In this document: positions 26,701-39,940 of the stretch, in pieces
How positions within the stretch are numbered: the stretch's first letter is position 1
How the letters are laid out: each line of letters starts with the position of its first letter
Source: Prosopocoilus inquinatus
Lineage: Eukaryota > Arthropoda > Insecta > Coleoptera > Lucanidae
NCBI GenBank assembly: GCA_036172665.1
Contig: CM069880.1
Location: 3,536,501-3,600,500, forward strand
DNA: 64,000 bases
Direction of reading: 5' to 3'
Notes under the pieces: generated by a model
The model's database searches: none
Seen by the model: the letters and a program-made list of their open reading frames with translations, nothing else
Told to the model about the DNA's origin: nothing
Position numbers and translations under genes: made by a program

Positions 26701-29020
26701 CCATCGAAACGCCAAATAACATGATAGATGAGTAAGGATCAATTAGATACATCACAGGAACAACGCTAATGCGTGTTGTTTCGTTTAAAACTATTTCCAG
26801 CTTGTGCTGCGTCCGTAAACGTCGTATCTCACATCAGAGTTACTGGAGTCCATCGAAACGTCAAATAACATAGTAGCTAAGTAAGGATCGATTAGATACA
26901 TCACAGGAACAACGCTAATACGTGTTGTTTCGTTCTAAACTACCTCCAGCTTCTGCTGCGTCCGAGAACTTCGTATCTCACATCAAAGTTACTGGAGTCC
27001 ATCGAAACGCCAAATAACATGATAGATGAGTAAGGATCGATTAGATACATCACAGGAACAACGCTAATGCGTGTTGTTTCGTTTAAAACTATTTCCAGCT
27101 TCTGCTGCGTCCGTAAACGTCGTATCTCACATCAGAGTTACTGGAGTCCATCGAAACGTCAAATAACATGATAGATGAGTAAGGATCGATTAGATACATC
27201 ACAGGAACAACGCTAATGCGTGTTGTTTGCTTTAAAACTATTTCTAGCTTCAGCTGCGTCCGAGAACTTCGTAACTCACATCAAAGTTACTGGAGTCCAT
27301 CGAAACGCCAAATAACATGAGAGATGAGTAAGGATCGATTAGATACATCACAGGAACAACGCTAATGCGTGTTGTTTCGTTTAAAACTATTTCCAGCTGC
27401 TGCTGCGTCCGAAAATTTCGTATCTCACATTAGAGTTACTGGAGTCCATCCAAACGTCAAATAACATGTTAGATAAGTAAGGATCGTTTAGATACATCAC
27501 AGGAACAACGCTAATACGTGCTGTTTCGTTCAAAACTATTTCCAGCTTCTGCTGTGTCCGAGAACTTTGTATCTCACATCAGACTTACTGGAGTCCATCC
27601 AAACGTAAAATAACATGATAGATGAGTAAGGATCGATTAGATACATCACAGGAACATCGCTAATGCGTGTTGTTTCGTTTAAAACTATTTCCAGCTTCTG
27701 CTGCGTCCGAAAACGTCGTATCTCACATCAGAGTTACTGGAGTCCATCGAAACGTCAAATAACATGATAGATAAGTAAGGATCGATTAGATACAGTACAG
27801 GAACAACGCTAATACGTGTTGTTTCGTTTAAAACTATTTCCAGCTCCTGCTGCGTCCAAAAACTTTGTATCTCACATCAGACTTACTGGAGTCCATCGAA
27901 ACGTCAAATAACATGTTAGATAAATAAGGATCGTTTAGATACATCACAGGAACAACGCTAATACGTGTTGTTTCGTTCAAAACTATTTCCAGCTTCTGCT
28001 GCGTCGAAGAACTTTGTATCTCACATCAGAGTTACTGGAGTCCGTCCAAACGTCAAATAACATGAAAGATGAGTAAGGATCGATTAGATACATCACAGGA
28101 ACAACGCTAATATGTGTTGTTTCGTTTAAAACCATTTCCAGCTGCTGCTGCGTCCGAAAATTTCGTATCTCACATTAGAGTTACTGGAGTCCATCGAAAC
28201 GTCAAATAACATAGTAGCTAAGTAAGGATCGATTAGATACATCACAGGAACAACGCTGATACGTGTTGTTTCGTTTAAAACTATTTCCAGCTTCAGCTGC
28301 GTCCGAGAACTTCGTATCTCACATCAAAGTTACTGGAGTCCATCGAAACGCCAAATAACATGATAGATGAGTAAGGATCGATTAGATACATCACAGGAAC
28401 AACGCTGATACGTGTTGTTTCGTTTAAAACTATTTCCAGCTTCAGCTGCGTCCGAGAACTTCGTATCTCACATTAGAGTTACTGGAGTCCATCCAAACGT
28501 AAAATAACATGATAGATGAGTAAGGATCGATTAGATACATCACAGGAACATCGCTAATACGTGTTGTTTCGTTTAAAACTATTTCCAGCTTCTGCTGCGT
28601 CCGAAAACGTCGTATCTCACATCAGAGTTACTGGAGTCCATCCAAACGTAAAATAACATGATAGATGAGTAAGGATCGATTAGATACATCACAGGAACAT
28701 CGCTAATGCGTGTTGTTTCGTTTAAAACTATTTCCAGCTTCTGCTGCGTCCGAAAACGTCGTATCTCACATCAAAGTTACTGGAGTCAATCGAAACGCCA
28801 AATAACATGATAGATGAGTAAGGATCGATTAGATACATCACAGGAACAACGCTAATGCGTGTTGTTTCGTTTAAAACTATTTCCAGCTTCTGCTGCGTCC
28901 GAGAACTTCGTATCTCACATCAGAGTTACTGGTGTCCATCCAAACGTCAAATAACATAATAGATGAGAAAGGATCGATTAGATACATCACAGGAACAACG
29001 CTAATACGTGTTGTTTCGTT
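23771..29020 (+). repeat. 35-monomer higher-order repeat, copy 2
   Basis: Second tandem copy of the 5211-bp unit. It keeps matching to about 29020, where the copies diverge (TTTAAAAC here, TTCAACAC at 23809). Few differences from copy 1 are visible, for example AATCTC at about 20420 against TATCTC at 25631. Its last part also belongs to the 2531-bp repeat that follows. Confidence 0.88.
23973..25013 (+). repeat. Seven-monomer cassette, instance 6
   Basis: Copy of instance 5 at an offset of 5211 bp, created by the 35-monomer duplication. Confidence 0.8.
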
Positions 29021-29412
29021 TAAAACTATTTCCAGCTTCTGCTGCGTCCGAAAACGTCGTATCTCACATCAGTTACAGGAGTCCATCCAAACCTAAAATA
29101 ACATGATAGATAAGTAAGGATCGATTAGATACAGCACAGGAACAACGCTAATACGTGTTGTTTCGTTTAAAACTATTTCCAGCTCCTGCTGCGTCCAAAA
29201 ACTTTGTATCTCACATCAGAGTTACTGGGGTCCATCCAAACGTCAAATAACATGTTAGATAAATAAGGATCGTTTAGATACATCACAGGAACAACGCTAA
29301 TACGTGTTGTTTCGTTCAAAACTATTTCCAGCTTCTGCTGCGTCCGAGAACTTTGTATCTCACATCAGAGTTACTGGAGTTCATCGAAACGCCAAATAAC
29401 ATAATAGATGAG
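26882..29412 (+). repeat. 17-monomer higher-order repeat, copy 1 (2531 bp)
   Basis: The sequence here recurs at an offset of 2531 bp (17 monomers less two bases). Shared private variants are GTTCTAAACTACCTCC at 26932 and 29463, TTGCTTTAAAAC at about 27228 and 29759, GTCGAAGAAC at about 28004 and 30535, and TTACTGGGGTCC at 29222 and 31753. It overlaps the tail of the 5211-bp unit, so it arose after that duplication. Confidence 0.88.
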
Positions 29413-31943
29413 TAAGGATCGATTAGATACATCACAGGAACAACGCTAATACGTGTTGTTTCGTTCTAAACTACCTCCAGCTTCTGCTGCGTCCGAGAAC
29501 TTCGTATCTCACATCAAAGTTACTGGAGTCCATCGAAACGCCAAATAACATGATAGATGAGTAAGGATCGATTAGATACATCACAGGAACAACGCTAATG
29601 CGTGTTGTTTCGTTTAAAACTATTTCCAGCTTCTGCTGCGTCCGTAAACGTCGTATCTCACATCAGAGTTACTGGAGTCCATCGAAACGTCAAATAACAT
29701 GATAGATGAGTAAGGATCGATTAGATACATCACAGGAACAACGCTAATGCGTGTTGTTTGCTTTAAAACTATTTCTAGCTTCAGCTGCGTCCGAGAACTT
29801 CGTAACTCACATCAAAGTTACTGGAGTCCATCGAAACGCCAAATAACATGAGAGATGAGTAAGGATCGATTAGATACATCACAGGAACAACGCTAATGCG
29901 TGTTGTTTCGTTTAAAACTATTTCCAGCTGCTGCTGCGTCCGAAAATTTCGTATCTCACATTAGAGTTACTGGAGTCCATCCAAACGTCAAATAACATGT
30001 TAGATAAGTAAGGATCGTTTAGATACATCACAGGAACAACGCTAATACGTGCTGTTTCGTTCAAAACTATTTCCAGCTTCTGCTGTGTCCGAGAACTTTG
30101 TATCTCACATCAGACTTACTGGAGTCCATCCAAACGTAAAATAACATGATAGATGAGTAAGGATCGATTAGATACATCACAGGAACATCGCTAATGCGTG
30201 TTGTTTCGTTTAAAACTATTTCCAGCTTCTGCTGCGTCCGAAAACGTCGTATCTCACATCAGAGTTACTGGAGTCCATCGAAACGTCAAATAACATGATA
30301 GATAAGTAAGGATCGATTAGATACAGTACAGGAACAACGCTAATACGTGTTGTTTCGTTTAAAACTATTTCCAGCTCCTGCTGCGTCCAAAAACTTTGTA
30401 TCTCACATCAGACTTACTGGAGTCCATCGAAACGTCAAATAACATGTTAGATAAATAAGGATCGTTTAGATACATCACAGGAACAACGCTAATACGTGTT
30501 GTTTCGTTCAAAACTATTTCCAGCTTCTGCTGCGTCGAAGAACTTTGTATCTCACATCAGAGTTACTGGAGTCCGTCCAAACGTCAAATAACATGAAAGA
30601 TGAGTAAGGATCGATTAGATACATCACAGGAACAACGCTAATATGTGTTGTTTCGTTTAAAACCATTTCCAGCTGCTGCTGCGTCCGAAAATTTCGTATC
30701 TCACATTAGAGTTACTGGAGTCCATCGAAACGTCAAATAACATAGTAGCTAAGTAAGGATCGATTAGATACATCACAGGAACAACGCTGATACGTGTTGT
30801 TTCGTTTAAAACTATTTCCAGCTTCAGCTGCGTCCGAGAACTTCGTATCTCACATCAAAGTTACTGGAGTCCATCGAAACGCCAAATAACATGATAGATG
30901 AGTAAGGATCGATTAGATACATCACAGGAACAACGCTGATACGTGTTGTTTCGTTTAAAACTATTTCCAGCTTCAGCTGCGTCCGAGAACTTCGTATCTC
31001 ACATTAGAGTTACTGGAGTCCATCCAAACGTAAAATAACATGATAGATGAGTAAGGATCGATTAGATACATCACAGGAACATCGCTAATACGTGTTGTTT
31101 CGTTTAAAACTATTTCCAGCTTCTGCTGCGTCCGAAAACGTCGTATCTCACATCAGAGTTACTGGAGTCCATCCAAACGTAAAATAACATGATAGATGAG
31201 TAAGGATCGATTAGATACATCACAGGAACATCGCTAATGCGTGTTGTTTCGTTTAAAACTATTTCCAGCTTCTGCTGCGTCCGAAAACGTCGTATCTCAC
31301 ATCAAAGTTACTGGAGTCAATCGAAACGCCAAATAACATGATAGATGAGTAAGGATCGATTAGATACATCACAGGAACAACGCTAATGCGTGTTGTTTCG
31401 TTTAAAACTATTTCCAGCTTCTGCTGCGTCCGAGAACTTCGTATCTCACATCAGAGTTACTGGTGTCCATCCAAACGTCAAATAACATAATAGATGAGAA
31501 AGGATCGATTAGATACATCACAGGAACAACGCTAATACGTGTTGTTTCGTTTAAAACTATTTCCAGCTTCTGCTGCGTCCGAAAACGTCGTATCTCACAT
31601 CAGTTACAGGAGTCCATCCAAACCTAAAATAACATGATAGATAAGTAAGGATCGATTAGATACAGCACAGGAACAACGCTAATACGTGTTGTTTCGTTTA
31701 AAACTATTTCCAGCTCCTGCTGCGTCCAAAAACTTTGTATCTCACATCAGAGTTACTGGGGTCCATCCAAACGTCAAATAACATGTTAGATAAATAAGGA
31801 TCGTTTAGATACATCACAGGAACAACGCTAATACGTGTTGTTTCGTTCAAAACTATTTCCAGCTTCTGCTGCGTCCGAGAACTTTGTATCTCACATCAGA
31901 GTTACTGGAGTTCATCGAAACGCCAAATAACATAATAGATGAG
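29413..31943 (+). repeat. 17-monomer higher-order repeat, copy 2
   Basis: Tandem copy of 26882-29412. The match runs on to about 31980 and then stops, where TACG and TTCTAAAC are replaced by TGCG and TTTAAAAC. I noticed essentially no differences between the copies, so this duplication looks recent. Confidence 0.88.
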
Positions 31944-33984
31944 TAAGGATCGATTAGATACATCACAGGAACAACGCTAATGCGTGTTGTTTCGTTTAAA
32001 ACTATTTCTAGCTTCAGCTGCGTCCGAGAACTTCGTATCTCACATCAAAGTTACTGGAGTCTATCGAAACGCCAAATAACATGATAGATGAGTAAGGATC
32101 GATTAGATACATCACAGGAACAACGCTAATGCGTGTTGTTTCCTTTAAAACTATTTCTAGCTTCAGCTGCGTCCGAGAACTTCGTAACTCACATAAAAGT
32201 TACTGGAGTCCATCGAAACGCCAAATAACATGAGAGATGAGTAAGGATCGATTAGATACATCACAGGAACAACGCTAATGCGTGTTGTTTTGTTTAAAAC
32301 TATTTCCAGCTTCTGCTGCGTCCGGAAATTTCGTATCTCACATCATAGTTACTGGAGTCCATCGAAACGTCAAATAACATAGTAGATAAGTAAGGATCGA
32401 TTAGATACATCACAGGAACAACGCTAATACGTGTTGTTTCGTTCAAAACTATTTCCAGCTTCTGCTGCGTCCGAGAACTTTGTATCTCACATCAGAGTTA
32501 CTGGAGTCCATCGAAACGCCAAATAACATGAGAGATGAGTAAGGATCGATTAGATACATCACAGGAACAACGCTAATGCGTGTTGTTTCGTTTAAAACTA
32601 TTTCTAGCTTCAGCTGCGTCCGAGAACTTCGTATCTCACATCAAAGTTACTGGAGTCTATCGAAACGCCAAATAACATGATAGATGAGTAAGGAACGATT
32701 AGATACATCACAGGAACAACGCTAATGCGTGTTGTTTAATTTAAAACTATTTCTATCTTCAGCTGCGTCCGAGAACTTCGTAACTCACATTAAAGTTACT
32801 GGAGTCCATCGAAACGCCAAATAACATGAGAGATGAGTAAGGATCGATTAGATACATCACAGGAACAACGCTAATGCGTGTTGTTTCGTTTAAAACTATT
32901 TCCAGCTTCTGCTGCGTCCGAAAACGTCGTATCTCACATCAAAGTTACTGGAGTCAATCGAAACGCCAAATAACATGATAGATGAGTAAGGATCGATTAG
33001 ATACAACACAGGAACAACGCTAATGCGTGTTGTTTCGTTTAAAACTATTTCCAGCTTCTGCTGCGTCCGAGAACTTCGTATCTCACATCAGAGTTACTGG
33101 TGTCCATCCAAACGTCAAATAACATAATAGATGAGAAAGGATCGATTAGATACATCACAGGAACAACGCTAATACGTGTTGTTTCGTTTAAAACTATTTC
33201 CAGCTTCTGCTGCGTCCGAAAACGTCGCATCTCACATCAGTTACTGGAGTCCATCCAAACGTAAAATAACATGATAGATAAGTAAGGATCGATTAGATAC
33301 AGCACAGGAACAACGCTAATACGTGTTGTTTCGTTTAAAACTATTTCCAGCTCCTGCTGCGTCCAAAAACTTTGTATCTCACATCAGAGTTACTGGAGTC
33401 CATCCAAACGTCAAATAACATGTTAGATAAATAAGGATCGTTTAGATACATCACAGGAACAACGCTAATACGTGTTGTTTCGTTCAAAACTATTTCCAGC
33501 TTCTGCTGCGTCCGAGAACTTTGTATCTCACATCAGAGTTACTGGAGTTCATCGAAACGCCAAATAACATGATAGATGAGTAAGGATCGATTAGATACAT
33601 CACAGGAACAACGCTAATGCGTGTTGTTTCCTTTAAAACTATTTCTAGCTTCAGCTGCGTCCGAGAACTTCGTAAAACACATAAAAGTTACTGGAGTCCA
33701 TCGAAACGCCAAATAACATCAGAGATGAGTAAGGATCGATTAGATACATCACAGGAACAACGCTAATGCGTGTTGTTTCGTTTAAAACTATTTCCAGCTT
33801 CTGCTGCGTCCGGAAATTTCGTATCTCACATCATAGTTACTGGAGTCCATCGAAACGTCAAATAACATAGTAGATAAGTAAGGATCGATTAGATACATCA
33901 CAGGAACAACGCTAATACGTGTTGTTTCGTTCAAAATTATTTCCAGCTTCTGCTGCGTCCGAGAACTTTGTATCTCACATCAGA
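31944..33984 (+). repeat. Satellite block, displaced copy of the 16.8-18.7 kb order
   Basis: About 31.98-32.9 kb follows 16.80-17.72 kb at an offset near 15184 bp, sharing the rare ACATAAAAGTTACTGG form. About 32.94-33.6 kb follows 18.06-18.7 kb, sharing GAGTCAATCG and the CATCAGTTACTGG deletion. Private oddities are TTTAATTTAAAAC near 32736 and CGTAAAACACAT near 33671. All units are direct. Confidence 0.75.
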
Positions 33985-36962
33985 GTTACTGGAGTCCATC
34001 GAAACGCCAAATAACATGAGAGATGAGTAAGGATCGATTAGATACATCACAGGAACAACGCTAATGCGTGTTGTTTCGTTTAAAACTATTTCCAGCTGCT
34101 GCTGCGTCCGAAAATTTCGTATCTCACATTAGAGTTACTGGAGTCCATCCAAACGTCAAATAACATGTTAGATAAGTAAGGATCGTTTAGATACATCACA
34201 GGAACAACGCTAATACGTGCTGTTTCGTTCAAAACTATTTCCAGCTTCTGCTGTGTCCGAGAACTTTGTATCTCACATCAGACTTACTGGAGTCCATCCA
34301 AACGTAAAATAACATGATAGATGAGTAAGGATCGATTAGATACATCACAGGAACATCGCTAATGCGTGTTGTATCGTTTAAAACTATTTCCAGCTTCTGC
34401 TGCGTCCGAAAACGTCGTATCTCACATCAGAGTTACTGGAGTCCATCGAAACGTCAAATAACATGATAGATAAGTAAGGATCGATTAGATACAGTACAGG
34501 AACAACGCTAATACGTGTTGTTTCGTTTAAAACTATTTCCAGCTCCTGCTGCGTCCAAAAACTTTGTATCTCACATCAGACTTACTGGAGTCCATCGAAA
34601 CGTCAAATAACATGTTAGATAAATAAGGATCGTTTAGATACATCACAGGAACAACGCTAATACGTGTTGTTTCGTTCAAAACTATTTCCAGCTTCTGCTG
34701 CGTCGAAGAACTTTGTATCTCACATCAGAGTTACTGGAGTCCGTCCAAACGTCAAATAACATGAAAGATGAGTAAGGATCGATTAGATACATCACAGGAA
34801 CAACGCTAATATGTGTTGTTTCGTTTAAAACCATTTCCAGCTGCTGCTGCGTCCGAAAATTTCGTATCTCACATTAAAGATACTGGAGTCCATCGAAACG
34901 TCAAATAACATAGTAGCTAAGTAAGGATCGATTAGATACATCACAGGAACAACGCTAATACGTGTTGTTTCGTTTAAAACTATTTCCAGCTTCAGCTGCG
35001 TCCGAGAACTTCGTATCTCACATCAAAGTTACTGGAGTCCATCGAAACCCCAAATAACATGATAGATGAGTAAGGATCGATTAGATACATCACAGGAACC
35101 GCTAATACGTGTTGTTTCGTTCAAAACTATTTCCAGCTTCTGCTGCGTCGAAGAACTTTGTATCTCACATCAGAGTTACTGGAGTCCATCCAAACGTCAA
35201 ATAACATGTTAGATAAATAAGGATCGTTTAGATACATCACAGGAACAACGCTAATACGTGTTGTTTCGTTCAAAACTATTTCCAGCTTCTGTTGCGTCCG
35301 AGAACTTTGTATCTCACATCAGAGTTACTGGAGTTCATCGAAACGCCAAATAACATGATAGATGAGTAAGGATCGATTAGATACATCACAGGAACAACGC
35401 TAATGCGTGTTGTTTCGTTTAAAACTATTTCTAGCTTCAGCTGCGTCCGAGAACTTCGTATCTCACATCAAAGTTACTGGAGTCTATCGAAACGCCAAAT
35501 AACATGATAGATGAGTAAGGATCGATTAGATACATCACAGGAACAACGCTAATGCGTGTTGTTTCCTTTAAAACTATTTCTAGCTTCAGCTGCGTCCGAG
35601 AACTTCGTAACTCACATAAAAGTTACTGGAGTCCATCGAAACGCCAAATAACATGAGAGATGAGTAAGGATCGATTAGATACATCACAGGAACAACGCTA
35701 ATGCGTGTTGTTTCGTTTAAAACTATTTCCAGCTTCTGCTGCGTCCGGAAATTTCGTATCTCACATCATAGTTACTGGAGTCCATCGAAACGTCAAATAA
35801 CATAGTAGATAAATAAGGATCGATTAGATACATCACAGGAACAACGCTAATACGTGTTGTTTCGTTCAAAACTATTTCCAGCTTCTGCTGCGTCCAAGAA
35901 CATTGTATCTCACATCAGAGTTACTGGAGTCCATCGAAACGCCAAATAACATGAGAGAGGAGTAAGGATCGATTAGATACATCACAGGAACAACGCTAAT
36001 GCGTGTTGTTTCGTTTAAAACTATTTCTAGCTTCAGCTGCGTCCGAGAACTTCGTATCTCACATCAAAGTTACTGGAGTCTATCGAAACGCCAAATAACA
36101 TGATAGATGAGTAAGGATCGATTAGATACATCACAGGAACAACGCTAATGCGTGTTGTTTCCTTTAAAACTATTTCTAGCTTCAGCTGCGTCCGAGAACT
36201 TCGTAACTCACATTAAAGTTACTGGAGTCCATCGAAACGCCAAATAACATGAGAGATGAGTAAGGATCGATTAGATACATCACAGGAACAACGCTAATGC
36301 GTGTTGTTTCGTTTAAAACTATTTCCAGCTTCTGCTGCGTCCGTAAACGTCGTATCTCACATCAGAGTTACTGGAGTCCATCGAAACGCCAAATAACATG
36401 ATAGATGAGTAAGGATCAATTAGATACATCACAGGAACAACGCTAATGCGTGTTGTTTCGTTTAAAACTATTTCCAGCTTCTGCTGCGTCCGTAAACGTC
36501 GTATCTCACATCAGAGTTACTGGAGTCCATCGAAACGTCAAATAACATAGTAGCTAAGTAAGGATCGATTAGATACATCACAGGAACAACGCTAATACGT
36601 GTTGTTTCGTTCAAAACTACCTCCAGCTTCTGCTGCGTCCGAGAACTTCGTATCTCACATCAAAGTTACTGGAGTCCATCGAAACGCCAAATAACATGAT
36701 AGATGAGTAAGGATCGATTAGATACATCACAGGAACAACGCTAATGCGTGTTGTTTCGTTTAAAACTATTTCCAGCTTCTGCTGCGTCCGTAAACGTCGT
36801 ATCTCACATCAGAGTTACTGGAGTCCATCGAAACGTCAAATAACATGATAGATGAGTAAGGATCGATTAGATACATCACAGGAACAACGCTAATGCGTGT
36901 TGTTTCCTTTAAAACTATTTCTAGCTTCAGCTGCGTCCGAGAACTTCGTAACTCTCATCAAA
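33985..36962 (+). repeat. 20-monomer higher-order repeat, copy 1 (2978 bp)
   Basis: This stretch aligns with 36963-39940 at an offset of 2978 bp. Markers shared with the next copy are GTTGTATCG (34370 and 37348), GTCGAAGAAC (34702 and 37680), ATTAAAGATACTGG (about 34874 and 37852) and a 2-base loss CAGGAACCGCTAATAC (35093 and 38071). The unit also carries the GTGCTGTTTCG and CTGTGTCCG variants seen in the 5211-bp unit. Confidence 0.9.
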
Positions 36963-39940
36963 GTTACTGGAGTCCATCGAAACGCCAAATAACATGAGAG
37001 ATGAGTAAGGATCGATTAGATACATCACAGGAACAACGCTAATGCGTGTTGTTTCGTTTAAAACTATTTCCAGCTGCTGCTGCGTCCGAAAATTTCGTAT
37101 CTCACATTAGAGTTACTGGAGTCCATCCAAACGTCAAATAACATGTTAGATAAGTAAGGATCGTTTAGATACATCACAGGAACAACGCTAATACGTGCTG
37201 TTTCGTTCAAAACTATTTCCAGCTTCTGCTGTGTCCGAGAACTTTGTATCTCACATCAGACTTACTGGAGTCCATCCAAACGTAAAATAACATGATAGAT
37301 GAGTAAGGATCGATTAGATACATCACAGGAACATCGCTAATGCGTGTTGTATCGTTTAAAACTATTTCCAGCTTCTGCTGCGTCCGAAAACGTCGTATCT
37401 CACATCAGAGTTACTGGAGTCCATCGAAACGTCAAATAACATGATAGATAAGTAAGGATCGATTAGATACAGTACAGGAACAACGCTAATACGTGTTGTT
37501 TCGTTTAAAACTATTTCCAGCTCCTGCTGCGTCCAAAAACTTTGTATCTCACATCAGACTTACTGGAGTCCATCGAAACGTCAAATAACATGTTAGATAA
37601 ATAAGGATCGTTTAGATACATCACAGGAACAACGCTAATACGTGTTGTTTCGTTCAAAACTATTTCCAGCTTCTGCTGCGTCGAAGAACTTTGTATCTCA
37701 CATCAGAGTTACTGGAGTCCGTCCAAACGTCAAATAACATGAAAGATGAGTAAGGATCGATTAGATACATCACAGGAACAACGCTAATATGTGTTGTTTC
37801 GTTTAAAACCATTTCCAGCTGCTGCTGCGTCCGAAAATTTCGTATCTCACATTAAAGATACTGGAGTCCATCGAAACGTCAAATAACATAGTAGCTAAGT
37901 AAGGATCGATTAGATACATCACAGGAACAACGCTAATACGTGTTGTTTCGTTTAAAACTATTTCCAGCTTCAGCTGCGTCCGAGAACTTCGTATCTCACA
38001 TCAAAGTTACTGGAGTCCATCGAAACGCCAAATAACATGATAGATGAGTAAGGATCGATTAGATACATCACAGGAACCGCTAATACGTGTTGTTTCGTTC
38101 AAAACTATTTCCAGCTTCTGCTGCGTCGAAGAACTTTGTATCTCACATCAGAGTTACTGGAGTCCATCCAAACGTCAAATAACATGTTAGATAAATAAGG
38201 ATCGTTTAGATACATCACAGGAACAACGCTAATACGTGTTGTTTCGTTCAAAACTATTTCCAGCTTCTGCTGCGTCCGAGAACTTTGTATCTCACATCAG
38301 AGTTACTGGAGTTCATCGAAACGCCAAATAACATGATAGATGAGTAAGGATCGATTAGATACATCACAGGAACAACGCTAATGCGTGTTGTTTCGTTTAA
38401 AACTATTTCTAGCTTCAGCTGCGTCCGAGAACTTCGTATCTCACATCAAAGTTACTGGAGTCTATCGAAACGCCAAATAACATGATAGATGAGTAAGGAT
38501 CGATTAGATACATCACAGGAACAACGCTAATGCGTGTTGTTTCCTTTAAAACTATTTCTAGCTTCAGCTGCGTCCGAGAACTTCGTAACTCACATAAAAG
38601 TTACTGGAGTCCATCGAAACGCCAAATAACATGAGAGATGAGTAAGGATCGATTAGATACATCACAGGAACAACGCTAATGCGTGTTGTTTCGTTTAAAA
38701 CTATTTCCAGCTTCTGCTGCGTCCGGAAATTTCGTATCTCACATCATAGTTACTGGAGTCCATCGAAACGTCAAATAACATAGTAGATAAATAAGGATCG
38801 ATTAGATACATCACAGGAACAACGCTAATACGTGTTGTTTCGTTCAAAACTATTTCCAGCTTCTGCTGCGACCGAGAACATTGTATCTCACATCAGAGTT
38901 ACTGGAGTCCATCGAAACGCCAAATAACATGAGAGAGGAGTAAGGATCGATTAGATACATCACAGGAACAACGCTAATGCGTGTTGTTTCGTTTAAAACT
39001 ATTTCTAGCTTCAGCTGCGTCCGAGAACTTCGTATCTCACATCAAAGTTACTGGAGTCTATCGAAACGCCAAATAACATGATAGATGAGTAAGGATCGAT
39101 TAGATACATCACAGGAACAACGCTAATGCGTGTTGTTTCCTTTAAAACTATTTCTAGCTTCAGCTGCGTCCGAGAACTTCGTAACTCACATTAAAGTTAC
39201 TGGAGTCCATCGAAACGCCAAATAACATGAGAGATGAGTAAGGATCGATTAGATACATCACAGGAACAACGCTAATGCGTGTTGTTTCGTTTAAAACTAT
39301 TTCCAGCTTCTGCTGCGTCCGTAAACGTCGTATCTCACATCAGAGTTACTGGAGTCCATCGAAACGCCAAATAACATGATAGATGAGTAAGGATCAATTA
39401 GATACATCACAGGAACAACGCTAATGCGTGTTGTTTCGTTTAAAACTATTTCCAGCTTCTGCTGCGTCCGTAAATGTCGTATCTCACATCAGAGTTACTG
39501 GAGTCCATCGAAACGTCAAATAACATAGTAGCTAAGTAAGGATCGATTAGATACATCACAGGAACAACGCTAATACGTGTTGTTTCGTTCAAAACTACCT
39601 CCAGCTTCTGCTGCGTCCGAGAACTTCGTATCTCACATCAAAGTTACTGGAGTCCATCGAAACGCCAAATAACATGATAGATGAGTAAGGATCGATTAGA
39701 TACATCACAGGAACAACGCTAATGCGTGTTGTTTCGTTTAAAACTATTTCCAGCTTCTGCTGCCTCCGTAAACGTCGTATCTCACATCAGAGTTACTGGA
39801 GTCCATAGAAACGTCAAATAACATGATAGATGAGTAAGGATCGATTAGATACATCACAGGAACAACGCTAATGCGTGTTGTTTCCTTTAAAACTATTTCT
39901 AGCTTCAGCTGCGTCCGAGAACTTCGTAACTCTCATCAAA
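36963..39940 (+). repeat. 20-monomer higher-order repeat, copy 2
   Basis: Second tandem copy, same markers as copy 1. Private changes include GCGACCGAGAAC at about 38869, GTAAATGTCG at about 39470 and CTGCCTCCG at about 39761. Confidence 0.9.
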
